Shown one piece after another: positions 32,479 to 40,355 of a DNA stretch of 40,509 nt; positions within the stretch are counted from its first letter, which is position 1; every line of letters starts with the position of its first letter. A program made the position numbers and the translations under genes. Under the pieces are notes generated by a model. The model was not told the DNA's origin and made no database searches. It worked only from the letters and a program-made list of their open reading frames with translations. The stretch covers positions 1 to 40,509 of the IMG/VR virus record IMGVR_UViG_3300032322_000426. One strand, written 5' to 3'. Origin of the DNA: a virus.

Positions 32479-33348
32479 TTGCCTAATATATCAGTAAGTG
32501 GAGACGGCAAAGATACTTTCAGCCCCAATGACAAGGTAGAGTTTGTTTTACAGTCTAATATCTTAGGGGAAATGAGATCTCCATTTATAAGATTTAGAGT
32601 GCCTAAATTCCCAAGAAGAATTGATTTTATTAATGTTCAATGTAAAGCAACACCAGACACACAAGAAAGATACGATACTACCGCTTACAATATAAAATCA
32701 TATAAATGTGAACTTGATTTTTCAAACAACACTAGACATATTTTGCAATTAAATTTTACTACTTTACCAACAACCATAGCGGTCAAAGATAAAATAAAAA
32801 TTACCTCAACAAGTGGCGCTCTTTCAGCACTTAACAATCTTGAGAGGAACGTATTTATAAAAGACAAAAGATATATAAAGATATTTGTCCCAACAACATT
32901 TCCTCTCGGAACTGGAACTGCCAATCCAGCAAATAATTATATAAATGAACAAATCCAGATTGTTGATGGAAAAAGATATAGGGTCAATGTCCCAAACGAT
33001 TATGTAAAAACCTTTACATATAATGATGTAGTTCGGGATATATTAATATTTACTTTTAGACAAAGTTCCACCGCGCTAACTCCAGGTATCGTTAAAAAAT
33101 CAATGCACAATAGCGAAGATATTAATGAAAGCACCCCGCCGACTTATACAACTGCCTTAAGAGATGCATATGCTAAAAAACAAGCCTACTCAAGATTTCT
33201 AGCGAATAGAAATGGCGGATTTGTAGATTTTTATGTGGCAGTGGCAAGGTATACTTATAATTACAATACGAGTTCATGGGAGGGTGAGTGGCTACACAAG
33301 CGCCCAGACGGTAAAACGTACTGGTCTATTGCGGCAAGGCCAACATAA
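32479..33348 (+). CDS. Tail-region protein of unknown function, beta-rich
   Basis: This is a 289-residue protein. The start is placed at TTG 32479, directly after the previous stop, because GGAGGG lies 5-10 nt upstream; the ATG at 32437 lies inside the previous gene. The N-terminal third shows an even strand pattern (ISVSGDGKDTFSPNDKVEFV, PFIRFRVPKFPRRIDF), the middle a second sandwich (TIAVKDKIKITSTSG), and the end an aromatic YWSIAARPT tail after RFLANRNGGFVDFYVA. It is probably a virion appendage protein, since it sits between two appendage genes. No family was recognised. Confidence 0.6.
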   Translation: MPNISVSGDGKDTFSPNDKVEFVLQSNILGEMRSPFIRFRVPKFPRRIDFINVQCKATPDTQERYDTTAYNIKSYKCELDFSNNTRHILQLNFTTLPTTIAVKDKIKITSTSGALSALNNLERNVFIKDKRYIKIFVPTTFPLGTGTANPANNYINEQIQIVDGKRYRVNVPNDYVKTFTYNDVVRDILIFTFRQSSTALTPGIVKKSMHNSEDINESTPPTYTTALRDAYAKKQAYSRFLANRNGGFVDFYVAVARYTYNYNTSSWEGEWLHKRPDGKTYWSIAARPT

Positions 33349-33353
33349 GATAA

Positions 33354-36300
33354 ATGTCTGATAACTATGGCATACCAGAGCAAGTTATTAATAACATTCC
33401 CATCCTGGGCTATGTTGATGACTCAGGTATTACCAGATTATCAAACAATTCTATATCATCAAATAATTTTGATGGATTTATAAATAAAACTGGTGCAAGC
33501 GTAGCAGTTTCTGACGTTACTGCTGGTAATGCAATAGGAATTGTTGAATCTGGAAGTATTTCATTTTATCCAATTATTAGTGTATTTAGAGAAGATCCAG
33601 ACTTAGAGACGGGATCTTACACGGGCTATCACGAAATACAATATTTGGTTAATGATGAATTGTTAACTGCATCATACTCTGCCTCCAACACAGTTGTTCA
33701 GGTGCTACAAGAAGATTGGGATAATAAATATTTAGGAACTAGTGGCTGGGTTATTACCCAAGAAGGAAATGCAATATTTTCTAATATTGCCGCCCGTGGA
33801 AGAATTGAAGCAACTTCTGGATATATTGGAGATGTATATTCTGGATGGGAAATCGGGGCAAACCTTCTTAGTAATGCAAGTGTTGGATTTTATGCACCAT
33901 CTGCATTCTCTGGAACGGATATTGCAATATTTTCTGGTTCTCCGTTTGCCAATAGAGCCACCGCTCCCTTTAGAATAAATTATGCTGGGCAGATGTTTGC
34001 TACTGGAGCGTCAATCTCCGGCGCGCTGACTGCCACCACCCTAGATGTAGGTGGTGCTAATGGAATTATCTACAATGGTAGTGCTGTAACCATTGGAGCC
34101 TCTGTTACAATCAATGCCCCAGTTACAGTTAATTCTCTTCAGGTTGGGGCCAGCCCAACATTACTCCGCATAGCGGACGATGTTCAGGGAACAAATGATG
34201 GAATCTATATAAATGCCAACAATTACTGGTATTCAGATGGGCAGTTTAGCGTCGGAGGTAGTGCCAATAACGCAGTTTGGTCTGGCTCCGCCCTGACAGT
34301 TACAGGTGATATTAATGCAACAACAATTACATCTTCCGTTGGCAATATTGCAGGATTCATTTTGTCAGATAATCAATTGGGCACCGCATCTGTTATAGTT
34401 TCATCATCTGGCGGCCTGCGCCTGGGAAATCCAGTTGTATTCTCTGTTGATCAATTTGGAAACTTGGTGGCAACTTCTGCCTCTATAACAGGCAACATTA
34501 CAGCAAATTCTGGTACATTTACTGGATCTATTACTGCTCAACACATTACTGCATCAATTGGAGAGATTGCTGGATTTACTTTATCTAAAAGCCAATTGTC
34601 AACAGCATCTGTAATTGTTTCTTCATCTGGAGGATTTAGATTAGGAAATCCAACAGTATTTAGTGTAGACCAATTTGGCAATCTGGTTGCCACATCTGCA
34701 TCAATAACCGGAGATATAAACGCAACATCTGGATCTTTTAGTGGCAAGATAACCGCAACTACTGGCACCATAGGTGGATGGGAACTAGGGAGCACCACAC
34801 TAACCGGAACCAGCGCCTCGCTTGATTCTGCTGGTAAGGTGGTGGTGGGGTCCAATCAAAATGTAGCAGCAATGTCTGGAACAGATACAAACAGAATTTG
34901 GGCTGGTAGTGCAGTGTCTACCAATGCTCCTTTTAGGGTTTCAGCAATTGGTGGTTTGGTGGCAACGTCAGCATCTATAATTGGCGATGTTACAGCACAA
35001 TCTGGTAAATTCACTGGTGGCGTAACCATTGAGACTGGAGGATCGCTGACGGCTGGAACGGGTGCCCAGAATGTTTCAATTGATAGTACTGGTTTATATG
35101 GATATAATCCACAAGGACTTCTAGCGTTTAAAATTCCAACAGATGGAACAGACCCGCTAATTGCACAATTTAAAATTCTTGAAACTGGTTTGGTTTCTAA
35201 TACCAGCGAAACCGGAGCAAATCTTATTGTTGGCGACGTTTCTGGAACGGGATCAGCAGCATCAGTTCAAAGCGGTATTGTTATTCGTGGATATAGGTCG
35301 CTAAACGCATCTGTTGCTATTTATACAGTTCAGGGCGGTTCTGCAACTACATATACACAAAATAACGGAATATATCTAGATGAGACCGGAAAATTTAAAA
35401 TCAAAGGAGCAACTGGTTCAATAGCCTTTGACGGAGATGATCTTTACATTAGTGGCAATGTTAATGCTAGATCTGGTAATTTTAGTGGATCTATTCAGGC
35501 ACAACACATAACTGCATCTGTTGGAAGCATTGCTGGATTCACTTTATCAAATAATCAGATGTCTACAGCATCAGTTGTTGTTTCTTCTTCTGGTGGCTTC
35601 AGACTAGGAAATCCGACAATATTCTCCGTCGATCAATTTGGAAATCTAAGGGCCACATCTGCATCTATAACGGGAAATATTACAGCAAATTCTGGACAAT
35701 TCACAGGATCTGTGGTAGCGCAACACATTACAGCATCTATAGGAAACATCGGGGGCTGGAACTTGGCAGCCAGCGCATTGACAGGAAATAGCGCGTCACT
35801 AGATGCCAAAGGCTCTCTTACGCTTGGTTCTGGACAAACAGTAGTTGCTCTTTCTTCTACAGATACTAATAGAATTTGGGCAGGAAGCGCAGTGTCAACA
35901 ACCGCCCCATTCAGAGTGTCTGGCACAGGATTTTTAACTGCAACTGGTGCCTCTATAACTGGAAATATCACCGCACAATCTGGCCAATTTACAGGATCGG
36001 TCTCTGCACAACATATCACTGCATCTACTGGAACTGTTGGAGGATTTACACTTTCTAGAGATTCAATATCTGCAACAAATTTATTGATTAGTACTGCCTC
36101 TGGTGGTGTTTTCACGGCATCTGGTGCGTCTTCAACATTATCCATTTATACATCTAGCGGCATAGGCATAATTGATTTTAACACTAAAAATAATAATTAT
36201 TTATCAGATCCAATAATTTACGCTGGAAAACTTGTCGATACATATCCGTTTATTATTATTACTGGATTTGGAACGTCCTTCTCAGATAATAAGATACCTG

Positions 36301-37229
36301 ATATTCCTACCACATCTCCGTACATAGCAATGACAAGTGACGGAGGATGGACTGGAGGCCCTAATTCTGCATCAACATCCTACGTTTTGATCGGAGCACC
36401 TCGGCCCACATCTGAGGGGTTAGATCCAGAAATAAAAATTGGTGGAGAGTTTGTACAGATTTATGCAGATGATGTAAGAATTGGACCACCTCCTGGAGTA
36501 GGCACACTCAAAATTGACACTAACGTAGAGGTTATATCTGGTAACTTTGCAGTTGACACTAACACCTTGTTCGTAGACGCAACAAATAATGAAGTGGGAA
36601 TAGGAACTATTACGCCAGCCTCTGCCCTACATGTCGCTGGCGGGCTGTTGGTCAACAACAACGCTTCAGTTGGTGGCATATTTAGCACAGCATCAATCAA
36701 TATAGGAGGTTCTGGTTCAACATTATATGTCGCTGGAAATGCATTCATATCTAATAATCTTAATGTGGATAGCGGTGCCCTATATGTAGATGGATCTAAT
36801 GGCAATGTTGGTATTGGACTTACCAACCCAAATACAAAATTCACAGTTTTGGGTGCTGCTAGTGTTACTGGAAACTTAAATGTTGGTGGTACAATTACTG
36901 GAACATCAACAACACAGTCATCTGGAAACGATACTACTTCTCTTGCCACAACAGCATTTGTTTCCAGAATGGTTAAGTATAATGGAGCACCAAGCCCCAA
37001 CACATCTTCTGTTGCAGGATTCTTTGTTTTAGCAGTAAACCCAGGAACCTCTATAAATGGATTTGTTGTTACGCCAAGAGGAACTGCTTCAAGAGTTATA
37101 GTCGCGGCACTAGATGTTGGAATTAATGGGGCAGCGTCCGCTGGATATGTTCGCGGCTATGTTGAAACCAATGCTGGTGTTGCTGTGGCTGTAGGAAACT
37201 CTGTTCCACTTTCATATATTGCATGGTAG
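33354..37229 (+). CDS. Repeat-built tail fibre protein
   Basis: This is a 1291-residue fibre. The N-terminal 130 residues should attach it to the tail. A long shaft follows, made of beta repeats with T-x-A-S-I-T-G-x-I-x-A-x-S-G-x-F-T-G at their joints. Two repeat families are clear: type A (62 residues, three copies, LGNPTVFSVDQFGNL core) and type B (74 residues, two copies, TDTNRIWAGSAVST core). Towards the end, VGIGTITPASALHVAGG and VGIGLTNPNTKFTVLG are the V-G-I-G-x-x-x-P motifs common in trimeric fibre tips. The last 60 residues (ATTAFVSRMVKYNG and after) form a distinct end domain. Its role would be host recognition. The ribosome site is weak. Confidence 0.85.
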   Translation: MSDNYGIPEQVINNIPILGYVDDSGITRLSNNSISSNNFDGFINKTGASVAVSDVTAGNAIGIVESGSISFYPIISVFREDPDLETGSYTGYHEIQYLVNDELLTASYSASNTVVQVLQEDWDNKYLGTSGWVITQEGNAIFSNIAARGRIEATSGYIGDVYSGWEIGANLLSNASVGFYAPSAFSGTDIAIFSGSPFANRATAPFRINYAGQMFATGASISGALTATTLDVGGANGIIYNGSAVTIGASVTINAPVTVNSLQVGASPTLLRIADDVQGTNDGIYINANNYWYSDGQFSVGGSANNAVWSGSALTVTGDINATTITSSVGNIAGFILSDNQLGTASVIVSSSGGLRLGNPVVFSVDQFGNLVATSASITGNITANSGTFTGSITAQHITASIGEIAGFTLSKSQLSTASVIVSSSGGFRLGNPTVFSVDQFGNLVATSASITGDINATSGSFSGKITATTGTIGGWELGSTTLTGTSASLDSAGKVVVGSNQNVAAMSGTDTNRIWAGSAVSTNAPFRVSAIGGLVATSASIIGDVTAQSGKFTGGVTIETGGSLTAGTGAQNVSIDSTGLYGYNPQGLLAFKIPTDGTDPLIAQFKILETGLVSNTSETGANLIVGDVSGTGSAASVQSGIVIRGYRSLNASVAIYTVQGGSATTYTQNNGIYLDETGKFKIKGATGSIAFDGDDLYISGNVNARSGNFSGSIQAQHITASVGSIAGFTLSNNQMSTASVVVSSSGGFRLGNPTIFSVDQFGNLRATSASITGNITANSGQFTGSVVAQHITASIGNIGGWNLAASALTGNSASLDAKGSLTLGSGQTVVALSSTDTNRIWAGSAVSTTAPFRVSGTGFLTATGASITGNITAQSGQFTGSVSAQHITASTGTVGGFTLSRDSISATNLLISTASGGVFTASGASSTLSIYTSSGIGIIDFNTKNNNYLSDPIIYAGKLVDTYPFIIITGFGTSFSDNKIPDIPTTSPYIAMTSDGGWTGGPNSASTSYVLIGAPRPTSEGLDPEIKIGGEFVQIYADDVRIGPPPGVGTLKIDTNVEVISGNFAVDTNTLFVDATNNEVGIGTITPASALHVAGGLLVNNNASVGGIFSTASINIGGSGSTLYVAGNAFISNNLNVDSGALYVDGSNGNVGIGLTNPNTKFTVLGAASVTGNLNVGGTITGTSTTQSSGNDTTSLATTAFVSRMVKYNGAPSPNTSSVAGFFVLAVNPGTSINGFVVTPRGTASRVIVAALDVGINGAASAGYVRGYVETNAGVAVAVGNSVPLSYIAW
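34347..34532 (+). repeat. Fibre repeat A, copy 1
   Basis: Residues 332-393 of the fibre: IAGFILSDNQLGTASVIVSS, then GGLRLGNPVVFSVDQFGNL and SITGNITANSGTFTG. Its two relatives begin at 34566 and 35529. The protein repeat is well kept while synonymous positions differ. Confidence 0.85.
34566..34751 (+). repeat. Fibre repeat A, copy 2
   Basis: Residues 405-466 of the fibre, the same 62-residue length as copy 1 and followed closely by repeat B copy 1. The core GGFRLGNPTVFSVDQFGNL differs from copy 1 at two positions. Confidence 0.85.
34770..34991 (+). repeat. Fibre repeat B, copy 1
   Basis: Residues 473-546 of the fibre, beginning IGGWELGSTTLTGTSASLD and containing TDTNRIWAGSAVSTNAPFRV. Copy 2 at 35748 has exactly the same length of 74 residues. 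A distant third relative (GWEIGANLLSNASVGF to APFRINYAGQMFATGAS) lies near 33840-34025. Confidence 0.85.
35529..35714 (+). repeat. Fibre repeat A, copy 3
   Basis: Residues 726-787 of the fibre: IAGFTLSNNQMSTASVVVSS, then GGFRLGNPTIFSVDQFGNL. It is separated from copy 2 by repeat B copy 1 and about 180 non-repeated residues, and it precedes repeat B copy 2, so the A-B pair as a unit occurs twice. Confidence 0.85.
35748..35969 (+). repeat. Fibre repeat B, copy 2
   Basis: Residues 799-872 of the fibre, beginning IGGWNLAASALTGNSASLD, with TDTNRIWAGSAVSTTAPFRV at the same internal position as in copy 1. Confidence 0.85.
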
Positions 37230-37232
37230 AAT
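37224..37232 (+). promoter_or_regulatory. Possible extended -10 TGGTAGAAT at the fibre stop
   Basis: TGGTAGAAT, one base from the TGGTATAAT seen at 2790, overlaps the fibre stop codon and lies 21 nt before the next ATG, leaving the AAGGAGAG ribosome site intact. There is no -35 consensus. It may drive the small genes after the fibre. Confidence 0.35.
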
Positions 37233-37252
37233 ATAGAAATCAAGGAGAGATA

Positions 37253-37576
37253 ATGAATATAGAATTTGTTGTGCATACAGATTGTGATATACCATGCATT
37301 CATATGGTTGTGTCTAAGGACGGCCAGGTGGTTTCTGATCATGAGGCCCCAATAGAAGATTACATTAATCTAATCTCTCAGGACAAACTAGTAGAATATT
37401 CAGCCGCGCTCGCGGCAGGATTTCGAAAAATCGTTGATTTTATAGCAGAAAACAACTACAATATAAATAGTTTTAACTCAAAAATACAGGATATGATAGC
37501 AATATCTAAGAAAAAGACTGAGGTTGATGCTATACTATATCCGCCACAACAAGAATCGGAGAATAATAATGTCTAA
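37253..37576 (+). CDS. Small protein after the tail fibre, possible assembly chaperone
   Basis: This is a 107-residue protein with AAGGAGAG 6 nt before the ATG. It begins with a short strand region (NIEFVVHTDCDIPCIHMVV) and then is mostly helical (IEDYINLISQDKLVEYSAAL, FRKIVDFIAENNYNIN), ending with a polar Glu/Asn tail. Placement right after a long fibre gene resembles the small fibre-assembly proteins of other phages, but no family match was recognised. Confidence 0.65.
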   Translation: MNIEFVVHTDCDIPCIHMVVSKDGQVVSDHEAPIEDYINLISQDKLVEYSAALAAGFRKIVDFIAENNYNINSFNSKIQDMIAISKKKTEVDAILYPPQQESENNNV

Positions 37577-37733
37577 CACACTAGAACTCGTTGTACAGGA
37601 ACTACAGAATCGTATTGGTCAGATGACTAGCGACTATGAGACAAAGTTGGCGGTGCTGAAGGCTCAGGCTACTGAACAAATTCAGGCCCGCGACAAGAGA
37701 ATCATTGAACTAGAGGCACAGGTGGATGAGTAA
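37569..37733 (+). CDS. Small coiled-coil protein
   Basis: This is a 54-residue protein starting at ATG 37569 with GGAG about 8 nt upstream, overlapping the previous gene by 8 bp. It is one continuous predicted coiled coil (LELVVQELQNRIGQMTSDYE, then RDKRIIELEAQVDE). It could serve as an oligomerisation or assembly factor for the neighbouring appendage proteins. An earlier in-frame start at 37524 lies inside the previous gene and lacks a ribosome site. Confidence 0.65.
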   Translation: MSNTLELVVQELQNRIGQMTSDYETKLAVLKAQATEQIQARDKRIIELEAQVDE

Positions 37734-38178
37734 TCTTAGTATAAGCGATGGCGAGCCAATAACATATGACTTTTTACAACAACTTGTAAAGGTCGTAAAC
37801 GACCTTGACTCAAAAATCAATGGCAATAGGAGAGCCAACTCACAAAAAATTTCAGTGGTTGGATCTGGCCTTACCAATCTACAAACAATTACAGTTGTTT
37901 GTGATAGTCAAATAATTAATATTGGTGAGAAGCAAACATATAAGGATAACATAAAGTTTCCTGCCGCCACATTTGGGCAGGTTCCACATATTGTTGCTAG
38001 CATCGCGGATCTTGATGCATCAGGACAAGACATTCTTAATGCTCCTTATGCTACAGTATCTATTGGCAAGGTGTCCAAAGGACAGTTTGAGTGTAGAGTA
38101 GATGTCCTAAAGGCAAGTGCCAAGAACACACAAATAAAAGTGAATTATATTGCCATCGGAAAAGGTTCGACAACGTAG
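37726..38178 (+). CDS. Appendage protein with H-type-lectin-like C-terminus
   Basis: This is a 150-residue protein with an 8-bp overlap with the previous gene. An N-terminal helix (TYDFLQQLVKVVNDLDSKI) would trimerise. From residue 75 the pattern FPAATFGQVPHIVASIADLD, then GQFECRVDVLKAS and KVNYIAIGKG fits the six-stranded H-type lectin sandwich used at the tips of several phage fibres for glycan binding. It probably forms a small receptor-binding spike in complex with the fibre. The lectin link is by strand pattern only. Confidence 0.6.
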   Translation: MSNLSISDGEPITYDFLQQLVKVVNDLDSKINGNRRANSQKISVVGSGLTNLQTITVVCDSQIINIGEKQTYKDNIKFPAATFGQVPHIVASIADLDASGQDILNAPYATVSIGKVSKGQFECRVDVLKASAKNTQIKVNYIAIGKGSTT

Positions 38179-38629
38179 CGTTAAGTATGTTATGGTGGAG
38201 TCCGACCACCCGAAATCTATCGACGGCAAATACTATGAACACATCCTTGTTGCAGAAAAACATTTGAATAGAATGCTTTTTGATAGGGAAACAGTTCATC
38301 ATATAAATGAAATAAGATCCGACAACAGAATAGAAAATCTTTTCGTGTGTAGCAGAACGCAGCACGATAAAGCACATGGAATGAAGACGGTATCACGATA
38401 CCGTCTTTTTCCACATTGGTTATCAAAGAAATGTAAGAAGTGTCATGTGGTATTCTATGCACCACCACATGTTATAAAGAATAGATCACGGTGTAGTGTA
38501 AACTGCAAGCCAGTAAGAGTTGACAAACAGTGTCATGGTTGTGGTAACATCTTTACTGTGCCGATTTATACCCAAGCACAACGAACATTCTGCTCTAGAA
38601 GGTGCAGAAGAAAGGTTGATCGTGAATAA
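38150..38629 (+). CDS. HNH homing-type endonuclease with C-terminal zinc knuckles
   Basis: This is a 159-residue protein from TTG 38150; ATG 38192 is the main alternative, and neither has a good ribosome site. Residues 15-77 are an HNH_3-type domain: DHPKSIDGKYYEHILVAEKH, then ETVHHINEIRSDNRIENLFV with the His-His-Asn catalytic core, and RTQHDKAHG. After residue 90 come two cysteine knuckle pairs (CKKC with CSVNC, and CHGC with FCSRRC) that should bind zinc and DNA. Genes of this kind are often mobile. It lies between the tail module and the phosphoesterase, overlapping both (29 bp and 8 bp). A perfect terminator-like hairpin lies inside the gene between the two domains. Confidence 0.85.
   Translation: MPSEKVRQRSVKYVMVESDHPKSIDGKYYEHILVAEKHLNRMLFDRETVHHINEIRSDNRIENLFVCSRTQHDKAHGMKTVSRYRLFPHWLSKKCKKCHVVFYAPPHVIKNRSRCSVNCKPVRVDKQCHGCGNIFTVPIYTQAQRTFCSRRCRRKVDRE
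38385..38410 (+). terminator. Terminator-like hairpin inside the HNH gene
   Basis: AGACGGTAT (38385-38393) pairs perfectly with ATACCGTCT (38398-38406) around the loop CACG, followed by a run of T to 38410. This is a classical intrinsic terminator in form. It lies in the coding sequence for MKTVSRYRLFP, between nuclease and zinc-knuckle parts. Confidence 0.6.
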
Positions 38630-39377
38630 CGACATAAAGTGGATGATGTGCTCAGATGTGCATTTTCCAAGACATGACCCAAGAAAAGTCGAACTATTTC
38701 TAAAAGTTATGAAATGGTTCAAGCCACACGCAGTTGATCTGCTTGGCGATATTGATGACGCCGACTCAACAAGTAGGTGGGCGGCAGACAAGCCACTAGA
38801 AATGTCTGTGTCCCTTGAGGATGGCGGGGTTCGTGAGACCCGTCAGTTTCTCAAGGATATTAGAAAGATAGTGCCGAACGCAGACTGCCATTTTCATGAC
38901 GGCAATCATGGATGGACAAGGCATGGCGACTATCTTGCAAAGAAGGCTCCACAGATTCTTGACTATGTAACCCCTCAGTCTCTATATGACTATGAGGGCG
39001 CTGGATTCCAGTGGCATCTATATCAAGATCCACCAGTAAAAAGGTTCGGTGATATGTATGGTCATCACGGAGAATCAATTTCCAAGCATTCTGGAGAGTC
39101 GGTTCGTAATGATGTAAACAATTGGGGCGTATCTCTGGTTCGCGGCCATTCACACAGAATGGGTGCGTACTTTATGACCTATAATCTAACTGGACAAGAG
39201 TTGCGCGGATATGAGATTGGGCATCTGTGTGACGAGTCGCAAATGGACTACAGTATTCAGAAGAACTGGCAGGCAGGATTCGCCATCGCCCACGTTGTTG
39301 ATGATTACCCACATATGCAATTAATTCAAATTCATGACTACACATGTGTAGTTGATGGTAAGGTTTTCCAGGCATAA
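38622..39377 (+). CDS. Calcineurin-like metallophosphoesterase
   Basis: This is a 251-residue enzyme with all the usual metal-binding motifs: D-x-H (Asp12, His14 in SDVHFP), GD-x-x-D (Asp43 in LLGDIDDAD), GNH (Asn95, His96 in DGNHGW), YGHHGE and GH-x-H (His176, His178 in RGHSHRMG). Such enzymes hydrolyse phosphomono- or diesters; the substrate here (nucleotide, nucleic acid or other) cannot be told. The start is GTG 38622, 8 bp inside the HNH gene with AAAGG just upstream; the ATG codons at 38643 would cut into the first strand. It is the first gene of the non-structural group at the right end of the window. Confidence 0.88.
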   Translation: MNNDIKWMMCSDVHFPRHDPRKVELFLKVMKWFKPHAVDLLGDIDDADSTSRWAADKPLEMSVSLEDGGVRETRQFLKDIRKIVPNADCHFHDGNHGWTRHGDYLAKKAPQILDYVTPQSLYDYEGAGFQWHLYQDPPVKRFGDMYGHHGESISKHSGESVRNDVNNWGVSLVRGHSHRMGAYFMTYNLTGQELRGYEIGHLCDESQMDYSIQKNWQAGFAIAHVVDDYPHMQLIQIHDYTCVVDGKVFQA

Positions 39378-39568
39378 TGTATTGCAAGAAGTGCGACGGT
39401 AGAGTCCTCATTGATAGATCGCTAGGAAGCGAAGTACATGTTGAACTCTACTGCTTGTGCTGTGGCAAAAGATGGGTCTTTAGACATCCACAAAATCATG
39501 GAGCATTTGGAGTATGGATACAGAAGGTAGAAAAGAAGTTTCTTCACCTAAGCAGTATGGGGCACTGA
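39377..39568 (+). CDS. Small zinc-ribbon protein
   Basis: This is a 63-residue protein starting at ATG 39377, which overlaps the phosphoesterase stop (TAATG). Two cysteine pairs, CKKC (residues 3-6) and CLCC (26-29), bracket a short hairpin, giving a rubredoxin-like zinc ribbon; GKRWVF follows the second pair. The C-terminal 25 residues overlap the start of the next gene in another frame. Ribbons of this size are common in phages and often bind DNA, RNA or proteins. No specific partner is visible. Confidence 0.75.
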   Translation: MYCKKCDGRVLIDRSLGSEVHVELYCLCCGKRWVFRHPQNHGAFGVWIQKVEKKFLHLSSMGH

Positions 39569-40047
39569 AGAAAAAGAAGCATTCTAGAAAAGTTTTCATC
39601 AATGGTGAATTGCATGAAAAGATTCATATCAATTTGCCAGCAGATGTCATAACTACATTTAACTATATTCAAGACAAAATAGTTAAGTATCCATATAAGT
39701 CTATCAAGCCTTATATGCAAAGAGCCTATACTATTGGAGAGGCTGCAAAAATTATTAGAAGGCACCCAGATAGAATTAGATCGTATGTAAGTTCTGGTGA
39801 ACTTCCTCGTCCACAACAGGCAGGCAATTTAGGAAACTGGTATTTCTGTGATGATGACATATTAAATTTACAAGACTTTTTTGCCAATGTTCATTTTGGT
39901 AGACCAAGAAATGACGGAGCAATCACACCTAAACGAGATTCCGTGACAAAAGAAGAAGTAGATGCTAGGCTAGGTCGCAGAGAAGTTTTGTATGTACAAA
40001 ACGATGATGGCGAATTCATACCAGTTTGGAGGACAATAGAATTTTGA
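39514..40047 (+). CDS. MerR-type helix-turn-helix DNA-binding protein
   Basis: This is a 177-residue protein; the ATG at 39514 has GGAG 10 nt upstream and overlaps the zinc-ribbon gene by 55 bp. The first 60 residues are basic. Residues 68-115 are a winged-helix of MerR/excisionase type (YTIGEAAKIIRRHPDRIRSY, then GELPRPQQAGNLGNWYFCD and DDILNLQDFF). The C-terminal 60 residues are charged and end EFIPVWRTIEF. It may be a transcription regulator or a DNA-recognition subunit, possibly even a packaging protein given the absence of a recognised small terminase. The DNA-binding fold is the firm part. Confidence 0.7.
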   Translation: MDTEGRKEVSSPKQYGALKKKKHSRKVFINGELHEKIHINLPADVITTFNYIQDKIVKYPYKSIKPYMQRAYTIGEAAKIIRRHPDRIRSYVSSGELPRPQQAGNLGNWYFCDDDILNLQDFFANVHFGRPRNDGAITPKRDSVTKEEVDARLGRREVLYVQNDDGEFIPVWRTIEF

Positions 40048-40355
40048 TTTTCAAAAAGAAGAAAAGTAGACAAGAAAGACTGGTTGACTTTATTGGTGAT
40101 GAAACAATTAGTGGCGACAGCACTCTTATTGCCACTGTGCTTTGTCTAATGGAGAGTTCAGAACTAGCAATCAAAAACAAAGATATAGATGCCTTGTTAA
40201 GAACTGCAAGGGCCTGGTATGATGTGTCCAAAGATTTACTTGGTATTGCAGCGGTAGAAGAAAATAAAGCACCATTTGGTTTTGGAGTTATGGAACTAGC
40301 AGAGGTTGGTGAAGAAGATGGAGTTGAATCCGACAAGAGTTCGCGTCGGTCTTAA
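40044..40355 (+). CDS. Small phage protein of unknown function
   Basis: This is a 103-residue protein. The start is placed at TTG 40044, overlapping the previous stop as TTGA, because GGAGG lies 11 nt upstream; a TTG at 40026 is in frame but precedes that site. It begins basic (FKKKKSRQERLVDFIGDE), then is helical (TLIATVLCLMESSELAIKN, IDALLRTARAWYDVSKDLLG) and ends acidic and Gly-rich. There is no recognised family. It is in one run of overlapping genes with the DNA-binding protein, so it probably shares its transcript. Confidence 0.65.
   Translation: MIFKKKKSRQERLVDFIGDETISGDSTLIATVLCLMESSELAIKNKDIDALLRTARAWYDVSKDLLGIAAVEENKAPFGFGVMELAEVGEEDGVESDKSSRRS

Noticed and set aside
34347-35969. 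CRISPR array or non-coding repeats in the fibre region
   Set aside because: The repeats are protein-coding, in frame, long and diverged at third positions; there is no spacer structure.
36461-37003. A 180-codon minus-strand ORF opposite the tail-fibre end
   Set aside because: It is a Pro/Val-rich shadow of the repetitive fibre gene with no start signal. Similar shadows at 34538-34855 and 35633-36145 were dropped for the same reason.
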